From an uncultured Caulobacterales bacterium (GTDB lineage: Bacteria > Pseudomonadota > Alphaproteobacteria > Caulobacterales > Maricaulaceae), in assembly GCA_938040095.1 (NCBI GenBank), contig CALHXF010000142.1:1-34724 (forward strand): 34,724 nucleotides of DNA, written 5' to 3'. The translations under genes and the position numbers were made by a program. The notes under the pieces are model-generated. The model saw nothing but the letters and a program-made list of their open reading frames with translations, ran no database searches and was not told the origin of the DNA. Positions 8,392 through 15,272 of this stretch are shown here, in pieces; position 1 is the stretch's first letter; each line of letters begins with the position of its first letter.

Positions 8392-9795
8392 ATGAGCGAA
8401 TTGGAAAAAGAAACGACACCAATGCAAACATTGGGGTGGGAAGAATGGGTCTCGCTCCCAGGATTGTCCCTGCCTGCCATCAAAGCAAAAGTGGATACAG
8501 GTGCCCGCACATCCGCTCTTCATGCCGTTGCGATTGAGCCTTTTGGCACAGATAAAAACCCGCAAGTTCGCTTTATCATGCATCCCGATCCATCGGACCC
8601 AACCCTAGAAGTCGTCTGCTCGGCCAAGGTCTTAGATCGTCGCCGAGTCACATCCTCAAATGGGTCGACGGAATTACGCTATATTATTGATGCAACGATC
8701 AAGGTCGCCGGCAAAAGCTGGCCGATTGAACTGTCACTGACAAATCGAGAGACGATGGGATATCGCATGTTGTTGGGGCGCTCTGCGCTCCGCAAGGATA
8801 TCTCCGTCGTCCCGACACTTTCCTTCCAACAACCCATCTTATCCTATGACGTCTACAAACGAAAACAGGGTAAAAAGACAATCCCACTGCGCCCGCTTCG
8901 CATTGGTATTCTGACACAAGAACCAAATAATTATTCAAACACGGAAATGGTACGCGCCGCCGAAGCACGGGGTCACGTGGTCGATATGATCTATACCTCG
9001 CGGTGCTATATGTCGATCAATGCGCATAAACCCGAAGTTTTTTACGATGGCGCGCCTTTGCCCCGATATGATGCCATTATCCCGCGCATCGGGTCGCGCC
9101 TAACGTTTTACGGTATGTCCATTGTACGCCAATTCGAAGCGATGGGTGTCTTCTGTCTGAACAATGCGCAACCTATCGGGGCCAGCCGCGATAAACTCCT
9201 CGCGCATCAAGTCCTCTCGCAGCATGGCCTCGGCATGCCCGTGACGGCCTTTGCAAAATCATCACATGATACGAAGGGTATTCTTGATCTCGTAGGTGGC
9301 GCGCCTGTTGTTGTGAAATTACTGGAAAGCACACAAGGCAAAGGCGTGGTTCTGGCGGAAACACGATCGGCCGCGACGGCGATCATTGATGCCTTCCGCG
9401 GGTTGAACGCCCATTTCCTTGTGCAAGAATTCGTCAAAGAAGCGAGTGGATCAGATTTACGATGCTTTGTGGTCGATGGAAAAGTTGTCGGCGCCATGAT
9501 GCGAACCGCCCAAGAAGGAGAGTTCAGGTCAAATGTCCACCAAGGCGGTAGCGTCAAGAAGGTACGCCTTTCCAAAGAAGAGCGTCGCGCCGCCGTCAAA
9601 GCCACTAAAATCTTGAAATTGAAAGTGGCAGGTGTTGATATTTTACGGTCTAAAAGTGGCCCAAAAATTCTCGAAGTGAACTCGTCTCCCGGATTGGAAG
9701 GCATCACAAAAGCCACTGGCAAAGACATCGCCGCAGAAATCATCGGCTGCATCGAAGCCAATGTGCGCACCGTCTTTAAAACGGCGGTAAAGTAA
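8392..9795 (+). CDS. Retropepsin-like zinc-protease domain fused to RimK-type ATP-grasp glutamate ligase
   Basis: Two domains are visible in 467 aa. Residues about 15-150 resemble the ATP-dependent zinc protease / RimB-like family (PF05618): a retropepsin-like KVDTGARTSALHA motif (33-45) and MLLGRSALR (127-134). Residues about 168-460 are an ATP-grasp ligase of the RimK family, with ASRDKLLAHQVLSQHG, VVVKLLESTQGKGVVLAE, FVKEASGSDLRCFVVDGKVVG blocks and the metal-binding ILEVNSSPGLEGIT. RimK adds glutamate residues to the C-terminus of ribosomal protein S6, and RimB-like proteases can counteract it; here both seem to be in one chain. Neither the ATG at 8392 nor the in-frame ATG ten codons on has a clear ribosome site. 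The downstream UDG gene overlaps its stop (TAATG). Confidence 0.88.
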   Translation: MSELEKETTPMQTLGWEEWVSLPGLSLPAIKAKVDTGARTSALHAVAIEPFGTDKNPQVRFIMHPDPSDPTLEVVCSAKVLDRRRVTSSNGSTELRYIIDATIKVAGKSWPIELSLTNRETMGYRMLLGRSALRKDISVVPTLSFQQPILSYDVYKRKQGKKTIPLRPLRIGILTQEPNNYSNTEMVRAAEARGHVVDMIYTSRCYMSINAHKPEVFYDGAPLPRYDAIIPRIGSRLTFYGMSIVRQFEAMGVFCLNNAQPIGASRDKLLAHQVLSQHGLGMPVTAFAKSSHDTKGILDLVGGAPVVVKLLESTQGKGVVLAETRSAATAIIDAFRGLNAHFLVQEFVKEASGSDLRCFVVDGKVVGAMMRTAQEGEFRSNVHQGGSVKKVRLSKEERRAAVKATKILKLKVAGVDILRSKSGPKILEVNSSPGLEGITKATGKDIAAEIIGCIEANVRTVFKTAVK

Positions 9796-10547
9796 TGGAC
9801 GCAGCCCTTAGATCACTCTTGGATTGGTACGCGTCGATGGGCGTCGATGTGCCCAAGGTTCCACCTGTACGCGTTTCGCGGCCTAAAAGGCGGGCTTTGC
9901 CAGACACGCGCACGACATCATCCACCCCATCAAAACCCGCGATCAACACCGCGCTGCCAACCCGCGTCGCCCCTGCCCTTTCTAAAATCCGAACCTTGGA
10001 CACCCTCAAAGAGGCGATGATTAGCTATGATGCGGGCGCACTCTCAGACACGGCCCGTCAGCCTGTTTTCGCTCGCGGAAATCCTGAAGCCAAACTCATG
10101 GTCATCGGCGAAGCGCCGGGGCGCGAGGAAGACATTCAAGGCAAACCCTTTATTGGTCCTGCGGGACAATTACTGGATCGTATGCTGGGTGCCATCGCCT
10201 TAGGTGAAGATGATTTCTACGCGACGAATGTCATCAACTGGCGTTTACCAAAGAACCGCAATCCAACGCCTGACGATCTCTCGATTTGCAGACCCTTTCT
10301 CGAAAAACATATCGAGCTGGCACAGCCTAAAGCCTTACTTTTGGTCGGCGGAATTTCGATGACGGCTTTGACGGGCATGACAGGCATTATGAAAAATCAT
10401 GGCCAGTGGCAGGACGTAACCATCGCGGGGACAACATACCCTGCAATGTCGCTTTATCACCCTGCGTTCCTTCTCCGTCGCCCCGAATTAAAAAAAGACG
10501 CATGGCGGGACCTGTTGAGCTTGCGTGAAAAGCTACTCTCACTTTAA
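9795..10547 (+). CDS. Family-4-type uracil-DNA glycosylase lacking the iron-sulfur cysteines
   Basis: The enzyme removes uracil from DNA at the start of base-excision repair. Visible motifs are GEAPGREEDIQGKPFIGPAGQ (105-125), TNVINWR (144-150) and YHPAFLLR with the catalytic-region His222. The first 65 residues are a Pro- and Ser-rich extension with basic residues. Family 4 enzymes normally hold a [4Fe-4S] cluster through four cysteines, but this protein has only Cys165 (SICRPFL); the region before VFARG, where the first pair would lie, has none. It is translationally coupled to the upstream rimK-like gene by a TAATG overlap. Family assignment is sound; the cluster loss is read directly from the translation. 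Confidence 0.9.
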   Translation: MDAALRSLLDWYASMGVDVPKVPPVRVSRPKRRALPDTRTTSSTPSKPAINTALPTRVAPALSKIRTLDTLKEAMISYDAGALSDTARQPVFARGNPEAKLMVIGEAPGREEDIQGKPFIGPAGQLLDRMLGAIALGEDDFYATNVINWRLPKNRNPTPDDLSICRPFLEKHIELAQPKALLLVGGISMTALTGMTGIMKNHGQWQDVTIAGTTYPAMSLYHPAFLLRRPELKKDAWRDLLSLREKLLSL

Positions 10548-10597
10548 ATTCTCACTGGCCTACGCTATCTCGGCGCGAATTTTGAATAGGACGCCTC

Positions 10598-11392
10598 ATG
10601 TTTAAACGCTCACTCATTCTCTCGACACTCTTCCTTGCAGCTTGCAGCCCAGCAGAGGCTCCAGCGCCGAAAGCCGCAGACGCATTTCTGACAAAGGTTC
10701 AAGCGGATTATCCTGTGACACTGTCCAAATTAGCCGAAGGCGTTTGGGTCCATACGACGAATTACACCTTACCTGGGCAAATCCCGATCCCGTCCAACGG
10801 ACTGGTCGTTGTCGATGGAGATGATGTCATATTGGTTGACGGCGCATGGGGCGAGTTGGCGACAATTTCGCTTTTGGAAAAAGTAAAAGCCGAAACGGGC
10901 AAAGCTGTCACTAAAATGATTGTAACACACCATCATGCTGACCGCACGGCAGGCGTAGATGCCGCCGAATGGCAAGGTATCCAAGTCTTCACCCATCCTG
11001 ACACGCCCGCACTCGCAGCAAGAGCTGGATTTCCAGCTCCCAATACATCGGTGGCTGCATTGAAAGCGCCGAAATCCAGAACCAAAGTTGGGAGTTTAGA
11101 AATCGCCTATCCCGGTCACGGACATGCCTCAGACAACCTCGTCGTTTATATTCCTTCGGCGGCGGTTCTATATGGCGGTTGTGCCGTGCGTGGCGCCGGC
11201 GCAAAAACGTTAGGGAATACAAGTGACGCAGATTTAGAAAAGTGGAGCGAGAGCCTAAACTGGGTCAAAGCCACCTATCCCAAAGCGCAAATCGTCGTGC
11301 CGGGGCATGGTAAAGGCGCGAACCTATCTCTCATCGACGGGACTTTGGCCCTTCTTAAAGCCGAGACTGACGATACGCCTGCAGCGCCTTGA
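10598..11392 (+). CDS. Subclass B1 metallo-beta-lactamase-like lipoprotein
   Basis: This 264-aa protein has a lipoprotein signal (LFLAAC, lipidated Cys16) and a metallo-beta-lactamase fold. All six B1 zinc ligands are present: His111, His113 and Asp115 in THHHADR (standard H116, H118, D120), His176 in GHGHASDNLV (H196), Cys195 in LYGGCAV (C221) and His237 in VPGHG (H263). The surrounding blocks PSNGLVVVDGDD, SAAVLYGGCA and GNTSDADLEKW closely resemble VIM-type enzymes from memory. It should sit on the periplasmic membrane face, probably the outer membrane, and may hydrolyse beta-lactams. AGGA lies about 6 bases before the ATG. Its 3' end overlaps the convergent transferase gene by 38 bp. Actual substrate is untested; a non-lactam hydrolase is possible. 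Confidence 0.88.
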   Translation: MFKRSLILSTLFLAACSPAEAPAPKAADAFLTKVQADYPVTLSKLAEGVWVHTTNYTLPGQIPIPSNGLVVVDGDDVILVDGAWGELATISLLEKVKAETGKAVTKMIVTHHHADRTAGVDAAEWQGIQVFTHPDTPALAARAGFPAPNTSVAALKAPKSRTKVGSLEIAYPGHGHASDNLVVYIPSAAVLYGGCAVRGAGAKTLGNTSDADLEKWSESLNWVKATYPKAQIVVPGHGKGANLSLIDGTLALLKAETDDTPAAP

Positions 11393-11930
11393 GGTCATCT
11401 ACATCGGTGAGCGTTCGAAGCACACCAAACGCGCCGTCTGTTCGGTCTTTGACATCGGATAGCGTCTTTTCATGCGACCAGCGGACACCGTCGAAAAACC
11501 CACGCGGCAGAGGACCAATTGCGCCCATCAACCAAAAGCCACCATCACTGGCGGGACCAAATACGTGATCTTTGGATTTCAAGACTTCAAAGGCTGCGGC
11601 AATATCTTTCGCTGTTACTTGTGGACAATCCGTTCCAATCGTCAACGTAGGCCCTTTACGCGAAAACAATGCAGCCAGACGCGGCGAGAGTGAGCCAGCC
11701 ACTTGAGGAATTTGCGCAAATCCGTCCCAATCTGGGACGCGGCCTAAGAGATGTGGCGGTGTAACGGCCAGTACCGTGTCCCAGCGCGGATCGTGAACCT
11801 GCCGCAAGACTTGCCCCATCATCGCACGGTAAAGCCGTTTGGCATGCACAGGTCCAATATCTGCGGCCAAGCGTGTCTTCGCGCGGCCCATAATCGGAGC
11901 CTTAGCGACAATAAATAAAGTGGGTCGCAT
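11355..11930 (-). CDS. TIGR04282-type glycosyltransferase (rSAM/selenodomain-associated transferase 1)
   Basis: The 191-aa protein opens with FIVAKAPIMGRAKTRLAADIG, the signature of the TIGR04282 family of small nucleotidyl- or glycosyltransferase-fold proteins, and carries LTIGTDCPQVT and FGPASDGGFWLMG. These are annotated in databases as arsenosugar-biosynthesis-associated transferases; the exact reaction is not firmly known to me. The ATG at 11930 overlaps the stop of the upstream TIGR04283-type gene (TGATG), so the pair is translationally coupled. Its 3' end overlaps the convergent metallo-beta-lactamase-like gene by 38 bp. No radical SAM partner is present within the window. Confidence 0.85.
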   Translation of the reverse strand: MRPTLFIVAKAPIMGRAKTRLAADIGPVHAKRLYRAMMGQVLRQVHDPRWDTVLAVTPPHLLGRVPDWDGFAQIPQVAGSLSPRLAALFSRKGPTLTIGTDCPQVTAKDIAAAFEVLKSKDHVFGPASDGGFWLMGAIGPLPRGFFDGVRWSHEKTLSDVKDRTDGAFGVLRTLTDVDDLKALQAYRQSRL

Positions 11931-12607
11931 CAGCCATATCTCCGCAGTAATTCATCGATAGATGTTCCACGTCGGTACGCCCTTAGCAGTTTATAATTCC
12001 GCCACCCCCGCGTCCAAATACCTTCATCTAAATGGCACGATACATCTGTTTTCAAACCTAGAGGCAAAGGTTTCAACGCATCACGTCCGAATTGAGCCTT
12101 TATCCGATCAACAATATCAACATCTTCAAATAAAGGTTTATCGCGATCATATCCGCCCAGCGCCTCATACATCGCGCGCGGGATCAAAAGCCCCTGATCG
12201 CCATAGGGCAACCGCCACGCCCAACTTCGCAAGCCCACAATAAATCGAAGCCAAAGACCAGAAAGCCCAGTCGTTTCCGGTCGATACTTGAAGAACCAAG
12301 CGGTGTTCTCTTGCTGCAAAGCCGTATCTACGACGGCCTGCCACCCAGGAAGCAACCGACAATCTGCGTGTAGAAAGAGATATGCCGTTACGGAATTCAC
12401 TGCGGCTGCAAGCTCAGTGCCACGCGCCAATTGCGCGCCACGACTCGGATTTCCACTCGCGATAACGGCGTTGTACGCCAAGGCCAATTTAAGCGTCCCA
12501 TCCGTTGAGCCACCATCACTGATGACCACGCGCTGTTCGCCCGTCTGCGCCAACAAAGGCGACAAGCAGGTTTCAGCATTTAATGTCGGAATAATAACAG
12601 CCAGCAC
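11930..12607 (-). CDS. TIGR04283-type family 2 glycosyltransferase (rSAM/selenodomain-associated transferase 2)
   Basis: This GT-A fold transferase begins VIIPTLNAE and has VVISDGGSTDGT, YLFLHADCRLLPGW (DxD-like region), PYGDQGLLIPRAMYEALGGY and FEDVDIVDRIK, matching the TIGR04283 family that pairs with TIGR04282. I chose the GTG at 12607 (225 aa), which places the start just before the first beta strand as in relatives. An upstream in-frame TTG at 12658 would begin inside the terminator hairpin of the preceding gene and is unlikely. The stop overlaps the next gene's ATG as TGATG. Product and acceptor are unknown; an arsenosugar or other glycosyl metabolite is suggested by family annotation only. 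Confidence 0.82.
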   Translation of the reverse strand: MLAVIIPTLNAETCLSPLLAQTGEQRVVISDGGSTDGTLKLALAYNAVIASGNPSRGAQLARGTELAAAVNSVTAYLFLHADCRLLPGWQAVVDTALQQENTAWFFKYRPETTGLSGLWLRFIVGLRSWAWRLPYGDQGLLIPRAMYEALGGYDRDKPLFEDVDIVDRIKAQFGRDALKPLPLGLKTDVSCHLDEGIWTRGWRNYKLLRAYRRGTSIDELLRRYG

Positions 12608-12643
12608 AGTGCGCTTTTGCCGCCTCAAATGCCATATGGCCAC

Positions 12644-12675
12644 AAAAAAGCCCAGCAACTGGGTGTGCTGGGCTT
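12644..12675 (-). terminator. Rho-independent terminator of the small secreted protein gene
   Basis: On the minus strand a perfect 10-bp stem (AAGCCCAGCA / TGCTGGGCTT) with an 8-base loop is followed by a run of T. It lies 44 bp past the stop of the secreted-protein gene at 12719 and ends just before the transferase gene, so it separates the two transcripts. Confidence 0.85.
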
Positions 12676-12718
12676 CAATAAATCGTGTCCAGGTCGAGAC
12701 CTAGGAGATTTGGTAGAC

Positions 12719-13129
12719 TTAGTTGTTCGCGGCCAATTCGGCTTCTGTCATCGCAGCCAATTCAGCTTCGAGCTCTTCCCGTGTTTTCTTCTGGGCTTTT
12801 GGGCCAAGATAAACGCGGCAATATTGTCCGCTGGGCTGGATGATTTCATTCGAAAATGCACCGTTGCCAGTACAGCGAATAACGCCAAGACCTTTGCCGT
12901 CGTAATTTGCCGTATTTGCAGAGACGCCGCGAATTGGGATGAAACAGATTTTACCATCCGTCAGATCCATAACGGAACCGCCTTCATATTCACAAGAAGT
13001 CGCATTTGTTACGACACCTTCTGAACTTGGTGTCTTCATCAGTTCCGCGTCTGCGTCCTGAGCGAAAGCAGCACCTGAGGCTGCGAATACTAGCGCGAGT
13101 GTTGCGCCAGCGATTTTGAGTTTGGACAT
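12719..13129 (-). CDS. Small secreted protein with four cysteines, function unknown
   Basis: The 136-aa product has a clear Sec signal peptide (MSKLKIAGATLALVFAASGAAFA, cut before QDADAE). The mature part has four Cys (TSCEYEGG, KICFIPI, VIRCTGNG, QYCRVYL), compatible with two disulfides in the periplasm, then a charged Glu/Lys/Ala-rich helical tail. I recognise no family. The start at 13129 is fixed by a strong AAGGAG about 6 bases upstream; an ATG five codons earlier lies in that ribosome site. A strong terminator follows. It is divergent from rnhB, with a perfect 7-bp inverted repeat in the shared promoter region. Signal peptide, good ribosome site and terminator make a real, well-expressed gene likely. 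Confidence 0.82.
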   Translation of the reverse strand: MSKLKIAGATLALVFAASGAAFAQDADAELMKTPSSEGVVTNATSCEYEGGSVMDLTDGKICFIPIRGVSANTANYDGKGLGVIRCTGNGAFSNEIIQPSGQYCRVYLGPKAQKKTREELEAELAAMTEAELAANN

Positions 13130-13193
13130 GGAATGCTCCTTCATAAACCGTTAGAAAGTCTTTAGCAGACCTTCATCCTCCTAATAAACCCTG

Positions 13194-13214
13194 CACATGC
13201 GTTTTTTGCATGTG
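13194..13214. repeat. Perfect inverted repeat in the rnhB divergent promoter region
   Basis: CACATGC and GCATGTG arms (13194-13200 and 13208-13214) flank a 7-base T-rich spacer between the secreted-protein gene and rnhB. It could be an operator or an RNA hairpin; its role is unknown. If rnhB started at the upstream ATG at 13210 the dyad would overlap that start. Confidence 0.5.
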
Positions 13215-13254
13215 TCGTGCCATTCGTTCTTTTCCATCAAAATACGGCCTAAAT

Positions 13255-13845
13255 ATGCCTGACTTCAAATATGAAACCCAAGCTGGCGCGTATCAGGACC
13301 GGATCATATGCGGGGTAGATGAAGCGGGTCGCGGGCCCCTTTCGGGACCGGTTGTTGCGGCCGCCGTCATCTTAAACCCCGATAATATTCCGGAAGGTCT
13401 GAACGACAGTAAGGCTCTTTCCCACTCGGCGCGTGAACGACTCCTGAATATCTTAATAGAAAATGCACAAATCGGGATTGGGATCTCAGAACCTGCAGAA
13501 ATAGATCGCATCAATATCCTTTGGGCCTCGATGGAAGCTATGCGTCGCGCCGTAGAAAACATTGGAATTTCAGTTGATTACGCCCTCATAGACGGTAACC
13601 GCGTTCCGCCAAATTTAGTCTGTGACGCTCACGCAATCGTGAAGGGTGATGCTAAAAGCCTCTCCATAGCGGCGGCGTCTATTGTAGCAAAAGTTACGCG
13701 AGACCGATTGATGGCAGAAGCCGATCAACGATTCCCTGGATATGGATGGTCGGGACACAAGGGATATCCAACAAAGGCCCACCGCGCTGCCATTGATGAA
13801 TTAGGCCGAAGTCCCTCACATCGATGGACATTTGGGAAACCTTAG
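13255..13845 (+). CDS. rnhB: Ribonuclease HII
   Basis: RNase HII cuts RNA in RNA-DNA hybrids and removes misincorporated ribonucleotides. Numbered from the ATG at 13255 (196 aa), acidic catalytic residues are Asp22 and Glu23 in GVDEAGRGPLSGPVV, Asp113 in ALIDGNRVP and Asp150 in KVTRDRLM; KGDAKSLSIAAASIVAK is also typical. An earlier in-frame ATG at 13210 would add 15 residues with no family resemblance, so I prefer 13255, although neither has a clear ribosome site. It converges on zapE, with 10 bp between the stops. Identification is firm. Confidence 0.95.
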   Translation: MPDFKYETQAGAYQDRIICGVDEAGRGPLSGPVVAAAVILNPDNIPEGLNDSKALSHSARERLLNILIENAQIGIGISEPAEIDRINILWASMEAMRRAVENIGISVDYALIDGNRVPPNLVCDAHAIVKGDAKSLSIAAASIVAKVTRDRLMAEADQRFPGYGWSGHKGYPTKAHRAAIDELGRSPSHRWTFGKP

Positions 13846-13855
13846 AAAAAAGCGG

Positions 13856-14998
13856 TCAGCTCTTTTCTTGACCAAGATATTCTTCAGTCCGCATTTCCAT
13901 CAAACGACTCACAGTTCGCTCAAACTCAAATGCGCCGTCTCCTTGATCGTAGAGATCATTAGGTTGCACCGCGGCGCTCATCACGAGCTTGGTCCGCGAC
14001 TCATAAAGTGAATCAATTAAGGTCACGAAGCGTTTGGCTGCATTGCGCATGTGCGGACCCATTTCTGGGACGTCTTCAATAATGACGGTGTGGAACGCTT
14101 TTGCGAGCTCAAGATATTCAGCGGAGCTACGATTGGTTTCACAAAGCAACGAAAAATCGCTCCATAAAACTCCGCGCGCCGTTTTGGGGAAATCCAACGT
14201 TCGGCCCTGCACGGTAAGCTCAAAAGATTCGGGCGTTGCTCCTCGCGTTAAGCGATCCCACGCAGCAGATATGGCCGTTGTCGCATCTGCATTCAGAGGA
14301 GTGTAATAGATAGGTGCCGCCGTCAGGGCACGCAGGCGATGATCCGTGTCTCCCTCAAAAGGGTGAATAAGAAAATGGTCTGGCATCATCCGAATAAAGG
14401 GCTCGAACAAATTTCGGTTTAGGCCATTTTTATAAAGGCCGTCAGGTTCACGGTTCGACGTTGCGATGACGACAACACCTTCATTTATCCATAACGCCTC
14501 GAACAGACGTGATAAAATCATCGCATCCGTAATATCGGTAACATAGAATTCGTCAAAACAAAGCAGCTTCGCCTCGGTCGCAATGGCGCGTGCGACGGGT
14601 GCAATCGGGTCATCCCCTGCCCCGCGTACATGAAACGGACTAGCGCGTCGTCCAGCCTTGTCCAATTTCCGCCACGCATTGATGCGCTCATGCACATCCA
14701 ACATGAAGGCGTGGAAATGTGTACGCGCTTTGGGTTTGAAGTCTGCCGCCTCAAAAAACCAATCCATCAACATGGATTTACCGCGTCCTACACCGCCATA
14801 CATATAGAGTCCGCGCGGCACCGTTTCGCGCCCCCCAAAGAAACGCCCTAGCAACCCGCCTTTCGCGGGCTCATATTCGCCAAGGGCCTGTAAACGACCA
14901 TCAAGCGCGATGGCGGCCTCAACTTGCTCAGGGTCGCGAATCAGTACCCCATCTTGAATGCGACGCTCGAGTCTGGTTTGAACGGGTCCCATGCTCAC
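13856..14998 (-). CDS. zapE: ZapE/AFG1-like AAA ATPase
   Basis: ZapE is an AFG1/LACE1-type ATPase, linked to the Z-ring at constriction in E. coli and related to mitochondrial AFG1. The 380-aa protein shows Walker A GGVGRGKS (68-75), Walker B LLCFDEF (145-151) and a family block THFHAFMLDVHERI. The GTG at 14998 overlaps the stop of an upstream 39-codon gene as GTGA; the ATG two codons on is an alternative. It is the last gene before the convergent rnhB. The family assignment is firm; the cell-division role is carried over from other bacteria. Confidence 0.92.
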   Translation of the reverse strand: MSMGPVQTRLERRIQDGVLIRDPEQVEAAIALDGRLQALGEYEPAKGGLLGRFFGGRETVPRGLYMYGGVGRGKSMLMDWFFEAADFKPKARTHFHAFMLDVHERINAWRKLDKAGRRASPFHVRGAGDDPIAPVARAIATEAKLLCFDEFYVTDITDAMILSRLFEALWINEGVVVIATSNREPDGLYKNGLNRNLFEPFIRMMPDHFLIHPFEGDTDHRLRALTAAPIYYTPLNADATTAISAAWDRLTRGATPESFELTVQGRTLDFPKTARGVLWSDFSLLCETNRSSAEYLELAKAFHTVIIEDVPEMGPHMRNAAKRFVTLIDSLYESRTKLVMSAAVQPNDLYDQGDGAFEFERTVSRLMEMRTEEYLGQEKS

Positions 14999-15114
14999 AC
15001 CGACAGTAATATTACAGCAAACCCGAGCAAGCCGAAGCTCACACTGACAAGACCATAGAAGAGCGGCTTATTGCGTATTGGGGCAGGTTCCATAGGGGCG
15101 CTTTGACGGACCAT
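14995..15114 (-). CDS. 39-residue single-span membrane protein coupled to zapE
   Basis: I found this short ORF by reading the minus strand upstream of zapE. It starts MVRQSAPMEPAPIRNKPLFY and continues into one hydrophobic helix of about 20 residues ending AVILLSV. The basic N-terminus suggests N-in topology. Its ATG at 15114 has GAGGA 4 bases upstream, and its TGA overlaps the zapE GTG as GTGA, so translation of the two is likely coupled. No family is recognised. The ribosome site, the hydrophobic helix and the 4-base overlap together support a real gene, but homologues were not checked. Confidence 0.6.
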   Translation of the reverse strand: MVRQSAPMEPAPIRNKPLFYGLVSVSFGLLGFAVILLSV

Positions 15115-15223
15115 TCGGTCCTCGTCAACGTGGCGTTTTGAGAGAACGGCAACTGCAGAACAATAACGTTCAGGAACTGTTAATCTAGTATTGCCGAAGG
15201 TTAACGTTTAAGGGGCAACCAAA

Positions 15224-15240
15224 TCGCAGAAAATCTGCGA
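15224..15240. repeat. Short perfect inverted repeat before the channel-like gene
   Basis: TCGCAGA and TCTGCGA arms (15224-15230 and 15234-15240) surround AAA, ending 32 bp before the ATG at 15273. It may be an operator or a 5' UTR hairpin. No T-run follows, so it is not a terminator. Confidence 0.45.
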
Positions 15241-15272
15241 CTAAGCCTATATGTCTGGAGGGACACAACATC

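Noticed and set aside
9207-9770. 187-codon minus-strand ORF
   Set aside because: Antisense shadow of the rimK-like gene.
12608-12658. TTG start for the TIGR04283-type transferase
   Set aside because: It lies within the terminator stem of the preceding gene, and family members begin at the VIIPTLN strand.
13854-13873. GGTCA/TGACC hairpin between rnhB and zapE
   Set aside because: Only 5 bp of stem, no T-run, and it overlaps the zapE end, so it is not supported as a terminator.
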